Assembly: GCA_029204225.1 (NCBI GenBank)
Contig: CM055095.1
Span: forward strand, 70,070,539 to 70,134,538
Source of the DNA: Diphasiastrum complanatum
Lineage: Eukaryota; Streptophyta; Lycopodiopsida; Lycopodiales; Lycopodiaceae
Direction: 5' to 3'
Length of the DNA stretch: 64,000 nt
The translations under genes were made by a program, and so were the position numbers. This document shows positions 48,745 through 59,787 of this stretch, in pieces. Position 1 is the first letter of the stretch. The number at the start of each line of letters is the position of its first letter. Below the pieces are notes generated by a model. That model searched no databases, was not told the DNA's origin, and saw nothing but the letters and a program-made list of their open reading frames with translations.

Positions 48745-49480
48745 ATTTCAGGATAAGGCATTGGATTGGATTGTAGCATGCTACTTTCCTCCTGAGTCTT
48801 TCTTTTTTGAGAGTATCAACTCTCCTTACATTGTTCTCAATGTTGATATTGTTAGACATGTGGATCGAAGGTAGGTTCTTCTCCTCGGTGATTTCAACAC
48901 CAGGATTGCCTCATGCCAAGCTGATTTCCATGATATTACCAGGATTGCCTCATGCCAGGCTGATTTCCATGATATTACCAATCACTTGCGCATATGAGCA
49001 TTTGATTGTGATGATGTGAGAGTTATTAGGGCATTAGATTGTTAGAAGTCACTATTTGTCCTTTAATGGAAATTCCTCTGTTGATGCTCTGACTGCGAAG
49101 TCGAGGTACCAGAAGGTACACCCTGGAATAACCACAGAGCCTTGGCAATGTTGCTATATACTTAACTCTAAAAGAGTAAACTACAACAATCATGTATTGA
49201 TGAGGCCCTTATCATCTTACTAGAAGGATGTTGGCCGCACATTTGTGATGATTTGACCGATAATAAGATCAGGGAGAGGCTGTTCGTTTAGAACCATATG
49301 TTGATCTTCCTGTGGAGTATCAATCTCTGTTGTTGTTGATCCTTCTTCTACTCTGGAGGCACAACTCAGATGGAAGTTCTATCATCAAAGTAGATCCATC
49401 TACATTGTTCTCTTACCTTCAGTTTTTGTAGTGGCATTGATAAGCTGACCAGGTGGTTCACTGAAGCTGTTGATGGGTGC
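48745..49480 (+). pseudogene. LINE endonuclease fragment
   Basis: Starts within a few bases of the preceding LINE tail, same orientation. Reads IVACYFPPES, VLLLGDFNTRIASCQADFHD and ALDC, matching FIAACYFPPESSS and LLTGDFNARTSSRQAEFFD of the copy at 43672-46252. A 39-bp in-frame tandem duplication (48899-48937, 48938-48976) repeats the TRIASCQADFHDI segment. Stops are frequent; sequence after about 49020 is hard to follow and the right limit is a guess. Confidence 0.65.
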
Positions 49481-49936
49481 TGATGCTACTGCTGTTGTTG
49501 CTGCTTGAAAGGAGGAACTAAAGGAGTAGGGGTTTGAAGCCTCACTTGACTTGACCACCGTGTTTGATGTCTGAAGCTGAGGTTGAACTCATGTATTAAA
49601 AATTTTGTGCATCTATAAGCTCTATTTGAGTGGATGTTGTTGTTAAGAATATTACTTCTGAATTGTGAAACCTGGGAACTTATGGAGCCTCCAAAGTCCA
49701 TGAAGGCAAAATTGGGTTTTGTTATCTGGTTGGTCATTGGATTTGAGATGGACTACTTGGAGTTACCTGAAGTTTCTGTTATAGAGAAAGAACAGGATCC
49801 TATTTGGTCTAAGCAAGTACCCTGGGCACGACAGACTGAAGACAATTTTCTTGGCTGGTGTTTTTTGGAGCACTGCAGTTTCTTCCCTATGCTTTGAGGA
49901 AGTATTCTATTCTTTATGGATTGAGAGACTCCAACA
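49481..49936. other. No recognisable gene
   Basis: Short frames only (for example 49634-49897 +), with no motif seen. Poly-Gln-like CTGCTGTTGTTGCTGC at about 49485. Confidence 0.35.
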
Positions 49937-51300
49937 TCACAAACATCCATTAGTTAGGAGCAGAGAGCAACGCCTTAAGCATAAAAGGTGGTAAAGCAAG
50001 TGAAGAACGTTATAACTGACGGATCCACGCAAGTGCGAAGAGGTTGTGGATGAGGAGATCAATGCAATGTGCAGCACATGTGTCCACACGATAGTGGAGC
50101 GCTCTCTCATCAAAATCTCTCCCATCTGTCTGCAATTCGCGGCATTGTTTGTGACAACTTGAACAACGTGCTCCGCACCAATCTCATCAATGACAGCGCT
50201 GACTACCTCATATATGAGCAATGATGGTAGCACCACCTCGAGTGGCATCCACACCATGTAGGAACACTGTGCCAAATGGGCAAGAAACCAAAAATATTGA
50301 TGATGGATCGCCAACGAATGTCGATCCATCAATCACTCAATATTGTGCATCCATACTTGCCACAAAACATCCATCAACCACCTGCAAAAACAACGATACT
50401 CGCAAAATGAAACACATGCAAAAAGTTTAAGGGTGTGGGATTCTAGCCTCTGCCCCGCTGTGCGAATAGAACTCAACTCTCGCGTGATGGTCTACTCCTC
50501 CTAACAAAGCATGCTCCATCGCAATACCTCTCTCCTAGGAGGCCTCCACGAAGAATCCACTGATGTGACTAAAGTCATAAGCTCCGTGAATGCACAAGTG
50601 TCAGCAATGGCAAAGGGAATGTCGCACTCGTAGAAGAATCATTCAACCTGCCGGATACATTGGGCATGCAGCTCTCTCCGCCACCCAGAACGCTCCAGGG
50701 TGCATGGGCTTAACCTCTCTTTGCTGCATGTATGGCGCTCGTGGTCTAGCATACCCTGTTGATGGGTGAGTTGTGGGCGTGTCTAAGCGAGGATCTAATG
50801 ATATATATGGTGCATCGGTTGTTGATAAAGTCGTGCAACCATAAGGGCCTACCACTAATCCAGCAGCCTCATGTAATACGCGTGGACCTGCACTAGGCCC
50901 TGCTATTGCGGTTGGAATTGGAGGAGACTCTCCAGGACCGTGTACTGGACCTAAACCATAGCCTACCCGTGCTACACCTGCACCTATACTAGGCCCTGCG
51001 TGTGATCCTGAAGCTACCCTTGCTGCTGAATCATGACCAAAACTCTATGATGATCTCATTGGATGGGTGGATGTACCATCAAGCCCATACATATCCACCA
51101 ATCTCTGCACCTCCTCATCAAATATTCTAGTGCAAGCAGCTATGCCCAATCCCCGCCCATCTAGCCTCTCAGTCATAGTAGGTGTGCCGTAATCCTGGTA
51201 AGCGATCCAGTGAATAACCCACCACAATGTAGGCATCTCCATCTGTGTGTACCTGAATGATGGGTAATAGTCACATCCCCCTCTATGAGATCAACCTCGG
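49937..51300 (-). pseudogene. hAT-type transposase relic (DUF659 region)
   Basis: Minus strand. About 50555-50640 reads FFYECDIPFAIADTCAFTEL, then, after decay, 49937-50332 reads IYEVVSAVIDEIGAEHVVQVV followed by TNNAANCRQMGEILM and IVWTHVLHIALI. This matches the plant hAT pattern WFYxAxIPFN...F and the DUF659 block VVQVVTDNASNY...G..L......WTPCAAHCIDL; the Cys/His of the latter are degraded. Upstream pieces (50643-51242) are Pro/Gly-rich. No dimerisation domain or terminal repeats were found. Dead. Confidence 0.65.
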
Positions 51301-52099
51301 ACCAAAGGCCTTTGCCGACCACTTGCACCGTGTGAATATGAACTCAGTCCTGCAAAAGAAAAAGACGAGAAGATGTTCAATACAATTGGTCATGACAAGA
51401 AAGCATTCAAAACAAACCCTAGAAAGTTTTTAAAATTAGAAAGTAAGTGAAAACATTGCACAACTTGTTCTCATCACAGTAGGCCTCCCAGTCATTTTAG
51501 TAGCTCCAAACCGCACCACACTCAAATGTCCATAGATCATATTAGAGTGAGGGCCCAAAAACACATGGGGTAAGGGCATGACATTCAAAGCTTCCACCAA
51601 GGATGATAACGGGCAAACTGAATAGCATGGGAGTCTCTGCAAGCATGAAAAAATGCAGTGTAGCCCTAAACCTCACCTGAACCGGATGCTTACAAATCAA
51701 TTAACAAATAGGGCCAAAAAAACACATGGATTTAGGGCTTGGCAATCAGAACTTTCATTATGGACGATGTCAGGCGAAACTAACAACATAGGAGTCTCTA
51801 TAGGCATGTAGAAACACAGTCTATATTCAAACATCCCCTCAATTGAATGCCTATAGGATAGTTCACAAAAATGGCCAAAATACACATGGATTTAGGGTGT
51901 TGCATTCAAATCTTGCTAGTGACGCTCTAATGGCCAAAACTAATATCATAGGAATTACCATGGGCACGGAGAAAGGTGGTTTACAACTCATAAAACAAAG
52001 CATACACTTGCCTAAAACCTTCATTCACTGATTTCACTTACCATAGGCCTCGAATGCCACAGCCACTAAGTGCACCACCTCCGGCACGACGAGTAGATA
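51301..52099. other. No recognisable gene; internal repeats
   Basis: A word of the form AACACATGG(A/G)TTAGGGC or AATACACATGGATTTAGGG recurs at about 51548, 51719 and 51880, each within a related ~165-bp block (…CATAGGAGTCTC…), so this is an old tandem array of about three units. Confidence 0.5.
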
Positions 52100-52528
52100 G
52101 CCGCCAATAGCTCACAGACCCCTATTCGCCACCTCTCTCTCTCCAGACTTGTTGGCACACTCGGTATCTCTATCACTACACTTCGTTCTGGTACCCATGA
52201 CTACATCAGACGATTCATCTATAGAGCTTACCTTGCTCGAGCCTGGCATGTCAAACCTGACTTTTTATCGGCTTCATTTTTTGGAGACAAATGTATTAGG
52301 GTCCCCACTTCTACCATTGTACCTACGCTCTGGGTTATCACATGGTCTCAGATTAATACTGGGTCAGCTCCGTGTCTCTTCACACCAGCTTGAGATTGAG
52401 ATTGGTCGATTTCAGGGTACCCCACGAGAGGATAGGATCTGCCAGCTATGTTCCCTAGGTGCGGTGAGACTGAGGAGCATTTTATCTTCATTTGCCCAGC
52501 TTATTATGAGATTTGTGGGAGATACTAT
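52100..52528 (+). pseudogene. LINE ORF2 C-terminal part, left half (split by copia)
   Basis: Reads LGISITTLRSGTHDYIRRFIY, matching FGISITELPSGTHQYIRRFLY in the copy at 43672-46252, then AYLARAWHVKPDFL, RFQGTPREDRICQLC and EEHFIFICPAYYEICGRYY. The frame resumes as CLFRDTPVTLRS at 58395 on the far side of the copia insertion. The left edge is approximate. Confidence 0.75.
52524..52528. repeat. Target-site duplication of the intact copia (left)
   Basis: ACTAT directly before the left LTR; identical ACTAT follows the right LTR at 58390-58394. Confidence 0.9.
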
Positions 52529-53181
52529 TGTGAAAAACTCAGATCCAAAAGATGCTAAAGTTTCATAAAGATCTTGGCCATGGAAGTTATGCACATCTAG
52601 ATTGAAAAAATGATAGAAATTGTGATGTTAAGCATACTAAACATCAACTAAACATCAAAATCTGATCATAAGCTTCCACAAACAGAAACTTGCTGTCCCT
52701 GTCCGTACTTCAGAGCCTACAACCTGCATTTCACACGTGTGAAGCCATAGCAACAAAGAAATCACAATTCTAGTGGCTAGAATGCAAGATATGAACAAAA
52801 AAGTGAGAGAGAAGAAGATGGACCTTCAAAGAGCATAACATTCATTCAATAGAATGAAAATGAGATGTGTACATACTCGTGGAGATGGCTATTTATAGCA
52901 GCCATAGTGCCTCTTGGCCACTTGTCTTATGATAGGCTAAAATTGGGGTCCAATAGGATTCACCCATATACCTAGAAATTTGGTCAAATAGGAATGCACC
53001 AAATTATGAGCCAATAGAAGAGCTCCACACTCGACCTCCTCTAATTAATGTGACCTCAAAAGTAGTGTACACATACTTTGGGCCTCTACATACATGTATG
53101 AACCTATCTCTAACTTTTATTTGGCCATAGGCCTACAAAATCTCAAGTTAGGAAAATACTACTAGTTGACAATTTTTCACA
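52529..53181 (-). repeat. 3' LTR of the intact copia
   Basis: 653 bp, TGTGAAAAAC...TTTTTCACA on the reference strand. Contains CTATAAATAG on the minus strand (52889-52898). The polyprotein stop codon lies inside this LTR. Confidence 0.95.
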
Positions 53182-56100
53182 CTCCCTCTTCAACTAGTTT
53201 TAGCATAGATTTAGAAAGTACACCAAGACTTGTTCTATGCTTGAAAAATAAGTCCTTTCCCAATGCTTTGGTAAAGATATCAGCCACACATTCCTTTGAT
53301 GGGACATGTTCAAGCTTGATCTCTTTTGCCAACACTTGTTCTCTCACAAAATGGTAAGCCACCTCGATATGTTTGCTCCTTGCATGGAAAACCGGATTGC
53401 TTGCTAGACTTTGGGCTGAAAGGTTGTCACAAAAGATGATTGGACTCTCTGAAAAATCCAGCAAATGAAGCTCCATAATCATCCTCTTGATCCACACCAT
53501 CTCCTTTGTGCATGATGTCAAAGCTTTGTACTCGGCCTCACTAGAAGAAAGTGATATAGTTGCTTGTTTCTTCGACATCCATGAGATAGCTCCATCACCT
53601 ATGAAAATAGCATGTGCATTTATGGATTTTCTATCCATAAGGTCTCCTGCAAAATCTGAATCTGAAAAACCAAATAAGTTAGGTGATGAGCCTCTATAAA
53701 CAATGCCAAAATCTTTTGTTCCCGAGATGTATCTCAAGATCCTCTTTCCTAGTTTCCAATGTTCTATGCTAGGATCTTGCATGAATTGGCTTAATTTACC
53801 AACACAATAAGATAAATCAGGTCTTGTGATGGTTAGATATATAAGAGAACCTATTAGCTTCCTATAGAGAGTAATGTCCTCGAAGGATCTTTCATTACCT
53901 CTTATAGTTAGCTTTACATGTGATTCCATAGGTGTATCAATAGGATTTGCATCTACCATATGAAATCTATTGAGAATAGAAATAGCATACTTCTCTTGTG
54001 AAATAAAAGTGATTTGAGAAGTTCTAATTACTTCTATTCCTAAGATATAGCTCAAAAGACCAAGATCATGCACTTCAAATTCCTTTTTTAGTGCTTTCTT
54101 GATATCTTCTATATCTTCCTTGTTCCCTCCACTTAAAATAATGTCATCCACATAAATTAGAAGGATTGTAACATCATTAGCACTAATTCTAAAGTAAAGT
54201 GAATGATCATACTCACTCATAGTGAAGTTTTGAGAAAGTAGAAAAGAGTTAAGCCTAGCATACCAACTCCTTGGTGCTTGCTTAAGACCATACAAACTTT
54301 TTTGTAGAAAACACACATGATTAGGCTTGCTATGAGAAACATAGCTCTCGGGTTGCTCCATGTAGACTTCCTCTTCAAGATCACCATTCAAGAAAGCATT
54401 AGAAATGTCTAATTGCCAAAGATCCCATCCATAAAGAGTTGCAAGGGAAATGATTACTCTTATGCTCACCATCTTTGCCACGGGTGCAAAGGTTTCCTCA
54501 TAGTCAATGCCATGCTCTTGAGCATAACCTTTAGCCACCAACCTTGCCTTCAACTTGTTGATAGATCCATCTTGATTTGTCTTTACCTTGAAGATCCATT
54601 TGCATCCAATTGCACTTTTGCCCTTTGGAAGCTCCACCAATCTCCATGTGTTGTTCTTCATAAGTGCTTCAAACTCAAGATCCATTGCTTGGATCCATTC
54701 CTCTTCTTGCCTTGCTTCATCTACACATGAAGGTACATCAAAAGAAGTTAGGAAAGCATAGTTGGATCCATCCACCACTTGCTTACCTTTGCCATCATAA
54801 GTGAGCCTTGAGGGTTTCACTTTATGCCTTGGAGTTCTCCTTGGAATTTGACTTGAAGAGGCTTCTTCAACATCCACATCCAATGTGTCATCAACTCCAT
54901 TGTCATCAAGCACATTAGTTGCAACAACACCATCATCACTTGAAACAACTTTTGGAATGTTACCTTCATCAAAAATGACATCCCTACTTGTGAACACTTT
55001 CTTGATTGAAGGAACATAAATCCTATATGCTTTGCTTACTTCACTATAACCAACAAAAATGCCCTTTCTTGAAGATGGATCCTCCTTAGTTCTATCATCA
55101 AGAGTAATGTTGAAGTAGCAAATGCATCCAAAAGTTCTTAGAAACTTGACATTAGGCTTCGTACCAAACAAAGCTTCAAAAGGGGTTTTTCCTTCCAATA
55201 CAACACTTGGCCATCTATTGCATAGGAAATTTGCACACAACAAAGCATCACTCCAAAAAGGTTTAGGAAGATTAGCATTCAATCTCATTGCCTTTGCACT
55301 CTCACACAAGGTTCTATTCTTCCTCTCGGCCACTCCATTTTGTTGTGGTGTTCTTGGACATGTGTACTCCCTCTTGATCCCATGCTCATCGCAAAAGGCT
55401 TTGAATTTGTTAGAAATGTATTCACCACCATTGTCGCTCCTCAAGCATTTGATTTTGGTTGTAAATTGAGTCTCAATAGCAACTTTGAACTTGACAAACA
55501 CATCAAACACCTCATCCTTGCTCTTTAGTAGATAAACCCAACAAAATCTACTAAAATCATCAATGAAAGTTACATACATCTTAGCACCTCCATTGCTAAT
55601 TGTAGTAACACCATGAATATCCGAATGCAAGAGAGAAAAAGGCATCTTAGATCTAGATATAGATCTAGTATATGGCAATCTATGTGATTTAGACAAAGCA
55701 CATTCTTCACAAACATGATTCAAGCAAGTAAGAGACTTGGGAAGTCCCCTTACTACCTCCTTTTTGGCTATTACCTCCAAGGCCTTGTAGTTGAGATGTC
55801 CCATCCTTTTATGCCATACCTCTTGAATTGACATTTGTTCATTTGCCATGCATCCAACTTGGTTAGCAACAACACATGCATCAAGCTTGAACAATTTCCC
55901 TTGCCTTTTCCCTTTTGCAATGATACTACACCCCTTTTTGATCAAGCAAGCATCACCATCAAACTCAACTTTGAATCCTTTGTCAAGCATTTGGCTTACA
56001 CTAAGTAAGTTCTTGGTAATGGATGGAATGAGCAAAACATCTTTCAATTCTATATTCCTATTTGTAGAAAGTGAAATAGGAATTGTGCCAATCCCCTTGA

Positions 56101-57127
56101 TTGCACACTCACCATCATTTGCGGTATAGATTACCTTCCTATCACCATCAAATGCCATTAAAGATGAAAAATACTCTTTATGATATGTCATATGAGAAGT
56201 GGCTCCACTATCAATCCACCAAGGATCAATGTCTCCATGATTAGCCAACAAGCAAGATGACATAACAAAAGCATCATTTGAAAGAAGCTCATCCCCACCC
56301 TCATCAATAGTTAGATTGGTTTGCTTTTCCCCTTGATCCCTCTTTTTCTTAAAACAATCACTAGCAAAATGCCCTTTGACTCCACAATAGAAACATTTTA
56401 GCTTAGATCTATCCTTCTTTTTGCCAAAAGTAGAGTGCTCACCTTGGTCTTGCCCTTTAGACCAATTGCTTTTACCTTTGCCCTTGAACTTGCCTTTAGA
56501 GAACATTGCCTCCTCTTCTCCTCCTTGAGATGTAGAAGATGCTCCCACTCTTGCTTGCAACCTGAATTCTTCAGCCAACAAGACCTCTTGCAAGTCTCCA
56601 ACACTTGGTAAACATTTTTGGATAGCATAACTTTGAACAAGATTAGCATGATCATCCAACAAGCCATTGAGAATCACTTGAACAAGCTCCTCATTATTTA
56701 TGCCATCATTAATGCATGCTAACTCATCATTCAATGCTTTAACTCTCAAAACAAAAGCATGTCCATTCTCACTCTTCTTTTGCATACAAGAAAAGATTTG
56801 CCTTCTTAAAGTCAACACTCTAGAAGTAGACTTGGATTCATAAACCTTCTTCAAGGCTTCCCAAGCTTCACTAGATGATGTGCACTTACCAACCTCTTTG
56901 ATAAGCTCATTTGTCACATTCATCTTGATCATGTGAAGGGCTTTCTTTGCCCTCTTGTCATACCTCAATTGTTCTTGAGGTGCCAAAGGTCTCTCCTCCA
57001 CACCTACAACAATATCCATCAACTCATTCATCTCAAGCAAAGACTCCATCCTTACTTTCCAAGTAGAATAGTTGAGGGAGGTAAGCCTATCATTGCTTTC
57101 CAACATGTAGCCTCCATTTGTAGCCAT
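53177..57127 (-). CDS. Copia gag-protease-integrase-RT-RNase H polyprotein, complete
   Basis: 1316 residues without a stop. Gag 1-230 (STWKVRMESLL, AWEALKKVYES); zinc knuckle CFYCGVKGHFASDC (245-258); protease WWIDSGATSHM (Asp306); integrase zinc HHCC (H439, H444, C473, C476) and catalytic D503, D565 (RSDNGGE), E601 (GVAERKNRT); RT EWIQAMDLEFEAL, WQLDISNAFLNGDLEEEVYM (Asp907), SLYGLKQAPRSWY, IYVDDIILSG (Asp994, Asp995); RNase H D1156, E1197 (SSSEAEY), D1234. The order protease-integrase-RT-RNase H defines copia. The Met start lies about 600 bp after the primer site. The final codons EEGV are written by the polypurine tract and the stop TGA lies within the 3' LTR. Acts in cytoplasmic particles, copying its RNA and integrating the DNA. 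Confidence 0.97.
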   Translation of the reverse strand: MATNGGYMLESNDRLTSLNYSTWKVRMESLLEMNELMDIVVGVEERPLAPQEQLRYDKRAKKALHMIKMNVTNELIKEVGKCTSSSEAWEALKKVYESKSTSRVLTLRRQIFSCMQKKSENGHAFVLRVKALNDELACINDGINNEELVQVILNGLLDDHANLVQSYAIQKCLPSVGDLQEVLLAEEFRLQARVGASSTSQGGEEEAMFSKGKFKGKGKSNWSKGQDQGEHSTFGKKKDRSKLKCFYCGVKGHFASDCFKKKRDQGEKQTNLTIDEGGDELLSNDAFVMSSCLLANHGDIDPWWIDSGATSHMTYHKEYFSSLMAFDGDRKVIYTANDGECAIKGIGTIPISLSTNRNIELKDVLLIPSITKNLLSVSQMLDKGFKVEFDGDACLIKKGCSIIAKGKRQGKLFKLDACVVANQVGCMANEQMSIQEVWHKRMGHLNYKALEVIAKKEVVRGLPKSLTCLNHVCEECALSKSHRLPYTRSISRSKMPFSLLHSDIHGVTTISNGGAKMYVTFIDDFSRFCWVYLLKSKDEVFDVFVKFKVAIETQFTTKIKCLRSDNGGEYISNKFKAFCDEHGIKREYTCPRTPQQNGVAERKNRTLCESAKAMRLNANLPKPFWSDALLCANFLCNRWPSVVLEGKTPFEALFGTKPNVKFLRTFGCICYFNITLDDRTKEDPSSRKGIFVGYSEVSKAYRIYVPSIKKVFTSRDVIFDEGNIPKVVSSDDGVVATNVLDDNGVDDTLDVDVEEASSSQIPRRTPRHKVKPSRLTYDGKGKQVVDGSNYAFLTSFDVPSCVDEARQEEEWIQAMDLEFEALMKNNTWRLVELPKGKSAIGCKWIFKVKTNQDGSINKLKARLVAKGYAQEHGIDYEETFAPVAKMVSIRVIISLATLYGWDLWQLDISNAFLNGDLEEEVYMEQPESYVSHSKPNHVCFLQKSLYGLKQAPRSWYARLNSFLLSQNFTMSEYDHSLYFRISANDVTILLIYVDDIILSGGNKEDIEDIKKALKKEFEVHDLGLLSYILGIEVIRTSQITFISQEKYAISILNRFHMVDANPIDTPMESHVKLTIRGNERSFEDITLYRKLIGSLIYLTITRPDLSYCVGKLSQFMQDPSIEHWKLGKRILRYISGTKDFGIVYRGSSPNLFGFSDSDFAGDLMDRKSINAHAIFIGDGAISWMSKKQATISLSSSEAEYKALTSCTKEMVWIKRMIMELHLLDFSESPIIFCDNLSAQSLASNPVFHARSKHIEVAYHFVREQVLAKEIKLEHVPSKECVADIFTKALGKDLFFKHRTSLGVLSKSMLKLVEEGV
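53182..53191 (-). promoter_or_regulatory. Polypurine tract of the intact copia
   Basis: GAAGAGGGAG on the minus strand, immediately before the 3' LTR; identical to the tract at 1485-1494. Confidence 0.9.
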
Positions 57128-57724
57128 GTTGCAATGATTGATCTCTGATCTTTGACCTGTTCCAATGCACTAAGCACTCTCTTGAATCAACAAATGAAAC
57201 ACAAGAAGAAATCACAAAGATTTGGAACCTAAAACCTTACTTTTTCTCTCTTTTCCTCACTTTTTCCTTAATTTTAGCCACTAGTTTTATGATTTCTTGA
57301 TCAAACCAAGACCAAACCTCAATATACTTGCTTTTCCCTCACTCCTAAGATTGAAATACACTCTTGAATCATTCAGCAAACTGAAAATCAGAGGGTTACA
57401 TCAATTTTGAAGTTTTTGACATGAAGAAGCAAGAAATTGAATCAAAAAACTATATGCTAGAATGGAAAACTAATAGGATCTTGTTGGATCTTGCATCTCC
57501 CTCTTTCCAAAACAATTTTTGTCTCCTTATTCTGATAAGTACAGAGGGAATTCGCCCTACTTCAATTGAAATGCATACAAATGATGTTTTGATCACAAAG
57601 ATCCAATTTCTACACATAAATCAACAAGATTTTTAGCTAGAAACTTGATTGGAATGCTACAAAAGCAAACTCGCCCACAAATCTCTTCTAAATCTGGCAA
57701 AACCTGCACATTTGGCCGCCTAAT

Positions 57725-57736
57725 GCTCTGATACCA
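57725..57736 (-). promoter_or_regulatory. Primer-binding site, initiator Met tRNA
   Basis: TGGTATCAGAGC on the minus strand, directly abutting the 5' LTR. Confidence 0.95.
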
Positions 57737-58389
57737 TGTGAAAAACTCAGATCCAAAAGATGCTAAAGTTTCATAAAGATCTTGGCCATGGAAGTTATGC
57801 ACATCTAGATTGAAAAAATGATAGAAATTGTGATGTTAAGCATACTAAACATCAACTAAACATCAAAATCTGATCATAAGCTTCCACAAACAGAAACTTG
57901 CTGTCCCTGTCCGTACTTCAGAGCCTACAACCTGCATTTCACACGTGTGAAGCCATAGCAACAAAGAAATCACAATTCTAGTGGCTAGAATGCAAGATAT
58001 GAACAAAAAAGTGAGAGAGAAGAAGATGGACCTTCAAAGAGCATAACATTCATTCAATAGAATGAAAATGAGATGTGTACATACTCGTGGAGATGGCTAT
58101 TTATAGCAGCCATAGTGCCTCTTGGCCACTTGTCTTATGATAGGCTAAAATTGGGGTCCAATAGGATTCACCCATATACCTAGAAATTTGGTCAAATAGG
58201 AATGCACCAAATTATGAGCCAATAGAAGAGCTCCACACTCGACCTCCTCTAATTAATGTGACCTCAAAAGTAGTGTACACATACTTTGGGCCTCTACATA
58301 CATGTATGAACCTATCTCTAACTTTTATTTGGCCATAGGCCTACAAAATCTCAAGTTAGGAAAATACTACTAGTTGACAATTTTTCACA
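57737..58389 (-). repeat. 5' LTR of the intact copia
   Basis: 653 bp; no difference seen by eye from 52529-53181. This copy should drive transcription. Confidence 0.95.
58097..58106 (-). promoter_or_regulatory. TATA box of the intact copia
   Basis: CTATAAATAG on the minus strand in the 5' LTR, about 290 bp from the LTR start, a good consensus TATA. Transcription would begin some 30 bp further along the minus strand. Confidence 0.65.
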
Positions 58390-58394
58390 ACTAT
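58390..58394. repeat. Target-site duplication of the intact copia (right)
   Basis: ACTAT directly after the right LTR, identical to 52524-52528. Confidence 0.9.
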
Positions 58395-59003
58395 TGCTTG
58401 TTCAGAGATACACCAGTTACTTTGCGCTCACTTGCTACCTATGAGGATCCACGTTGTGTTGCACTTATGATCCGAGAGATGTTTCTCTTACGACGAGATC
58501 TCCAGCATCGATGTCAGATTACTCCAGACTCACAGCTTCAGATTACCTCCTTTTTCTCCAGACGACGTTCACGACCAGCCCCAAACTCAGACGATGATGA
58601 CGAGGATGAGGACACGACTTCCCACAGAGATCAGAGGCAGCGCACCTCCCAGCACTATCCAACAGCCAAACCTCTTCGTCCTACCACAAGGAGACGTCCT
58701 TCCTACATTTGACGTCGGCAGCAGATCTCAGTTTCACTCCCTACTACAGCTTGTTTTACATCTTCAATAGCAGCAGCAACAGTAGTAGCAGTATCACCTC
58801 CAAGAGATGATCAGCAGCTTGCTTTATACTTTTTGGTTTAGTTAACACTGGTAATTGTGTTTAGATTTATTATATATGTTTTTCTTTCAGTTTCGGAGAC
58901 ATTTTTCACATGCTTTCAGATGGTCCACATACTTGATATGTACTTATTTGCCTTATATGCCTTTTGGCATGGAAAAGACATTAATAAAGCTCTCTCTCTC
59001 TTT
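58395..59003 (+). mobile_element. LINE 3' part, right half (split by copia)
   Basis: Continues the ORF2 end: LFRDTPVTLRSLATYEDPRC, VALMIREMFLLRRDLQ, an acidic stretch DDDDEDED and a basic end, stopping at TGA about 58710. The 3' untranslated part carries ACTTGATATGTAC, hairpin ATGCC-TTTT-GGCAT (58957-58970), AAAAGACATTAATAAAGC and a short (TC)n tail. The next LINE copy begins at once. Confidence 0.8.
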
Positions 59004-59787
59004 GAGGGACAGTTCAAAGTCTCCTCACATCAGTTGGCTATTGAGACAGGCAGATTCCAGGGTACACCACGAGAGGAGAGACTATGTCTGCTGTGTCCCC
59101 TACATGAGATAGAGTCCAAGGAGCATTTCATCTTCAGATGCCCCATATATTATGAGATTAGAGGGAGATATCATTGTTTATTCCGTGACATGCCTACTAC
59201 ACTTAGAGCATTGATGGGATATGAGGACTCTCGCTGTGTTGCACTTCTGCTACGAGAGATGGTCTTGCTGCGCCAGGATATGTACCAGACAGCTCACCAG
59301 CCACATCCTAGCTCTCAGGCTTAGATTACGTCTTTCTTCACCAGGAGACGGACAAGGCCCGACGACGACATACCACCTCACCGATGTCAAAGACAGTGTA
59401 TCACTCATAGTCATGCAGCAGTTCACACTTCTCGCCTTGTTACGAGAGTGCACAGTTTTCACCCTCCTAGACGACATTAGCAACGGCCCATACCTCCTGA
59501 TACTACTCGTATTACGTCTTTTTTCAGCAGCAGCAATATCTGACACTATCTGATACTACTCTACTCTACTCTACTCATGGCAGCTACTCTTGCTCCCACT
59601 TATGGACAGTTGACAGTTTGCAGTTTGTAGTTTACAGCTATATTACTCATTTTTCTTTTATGCATAGTTTTTCCTTGGAGACGTTTATATACGCTCCCAT
59701 GGTTTTCACATACTTGACATGTACTCCTTTTGGTCTTATATGCCTTTTGGCATGAAAAAGACATTAATAAAGCTTTCTTTCTTTCTT

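Larger units (their letters stand above)
52529..58389 (-). mobile_element. Intact, young Ty1-copia retrotransposon
   Basis: 5861 bp on the minus strand: 5' LTR 57737-58389, primer site 57725-57736, single 1316-codon polyprotein 53177-57127, polypurine tract 53182-53191, 3' LTR 52529-53181. Both LTRs are 653 bp and I find no difference between them by eye. The flanking duplication is a perfect ACTAT. It has split a LINE reading frame cleanly. All catalytic motifs are present, so the element looks capable of moving now or very recently. Confidence 0.95.

Noticed and set aside
52149-52568. 139-codon + strand protein
   Set aside because: Wrong frame of the LINE ORF2 end, running into copia LTR sequence.
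54413-54730. + strand frames opposite the copia polyprotein
   Set aside because: Shadows of the minus-strand coding sequence.
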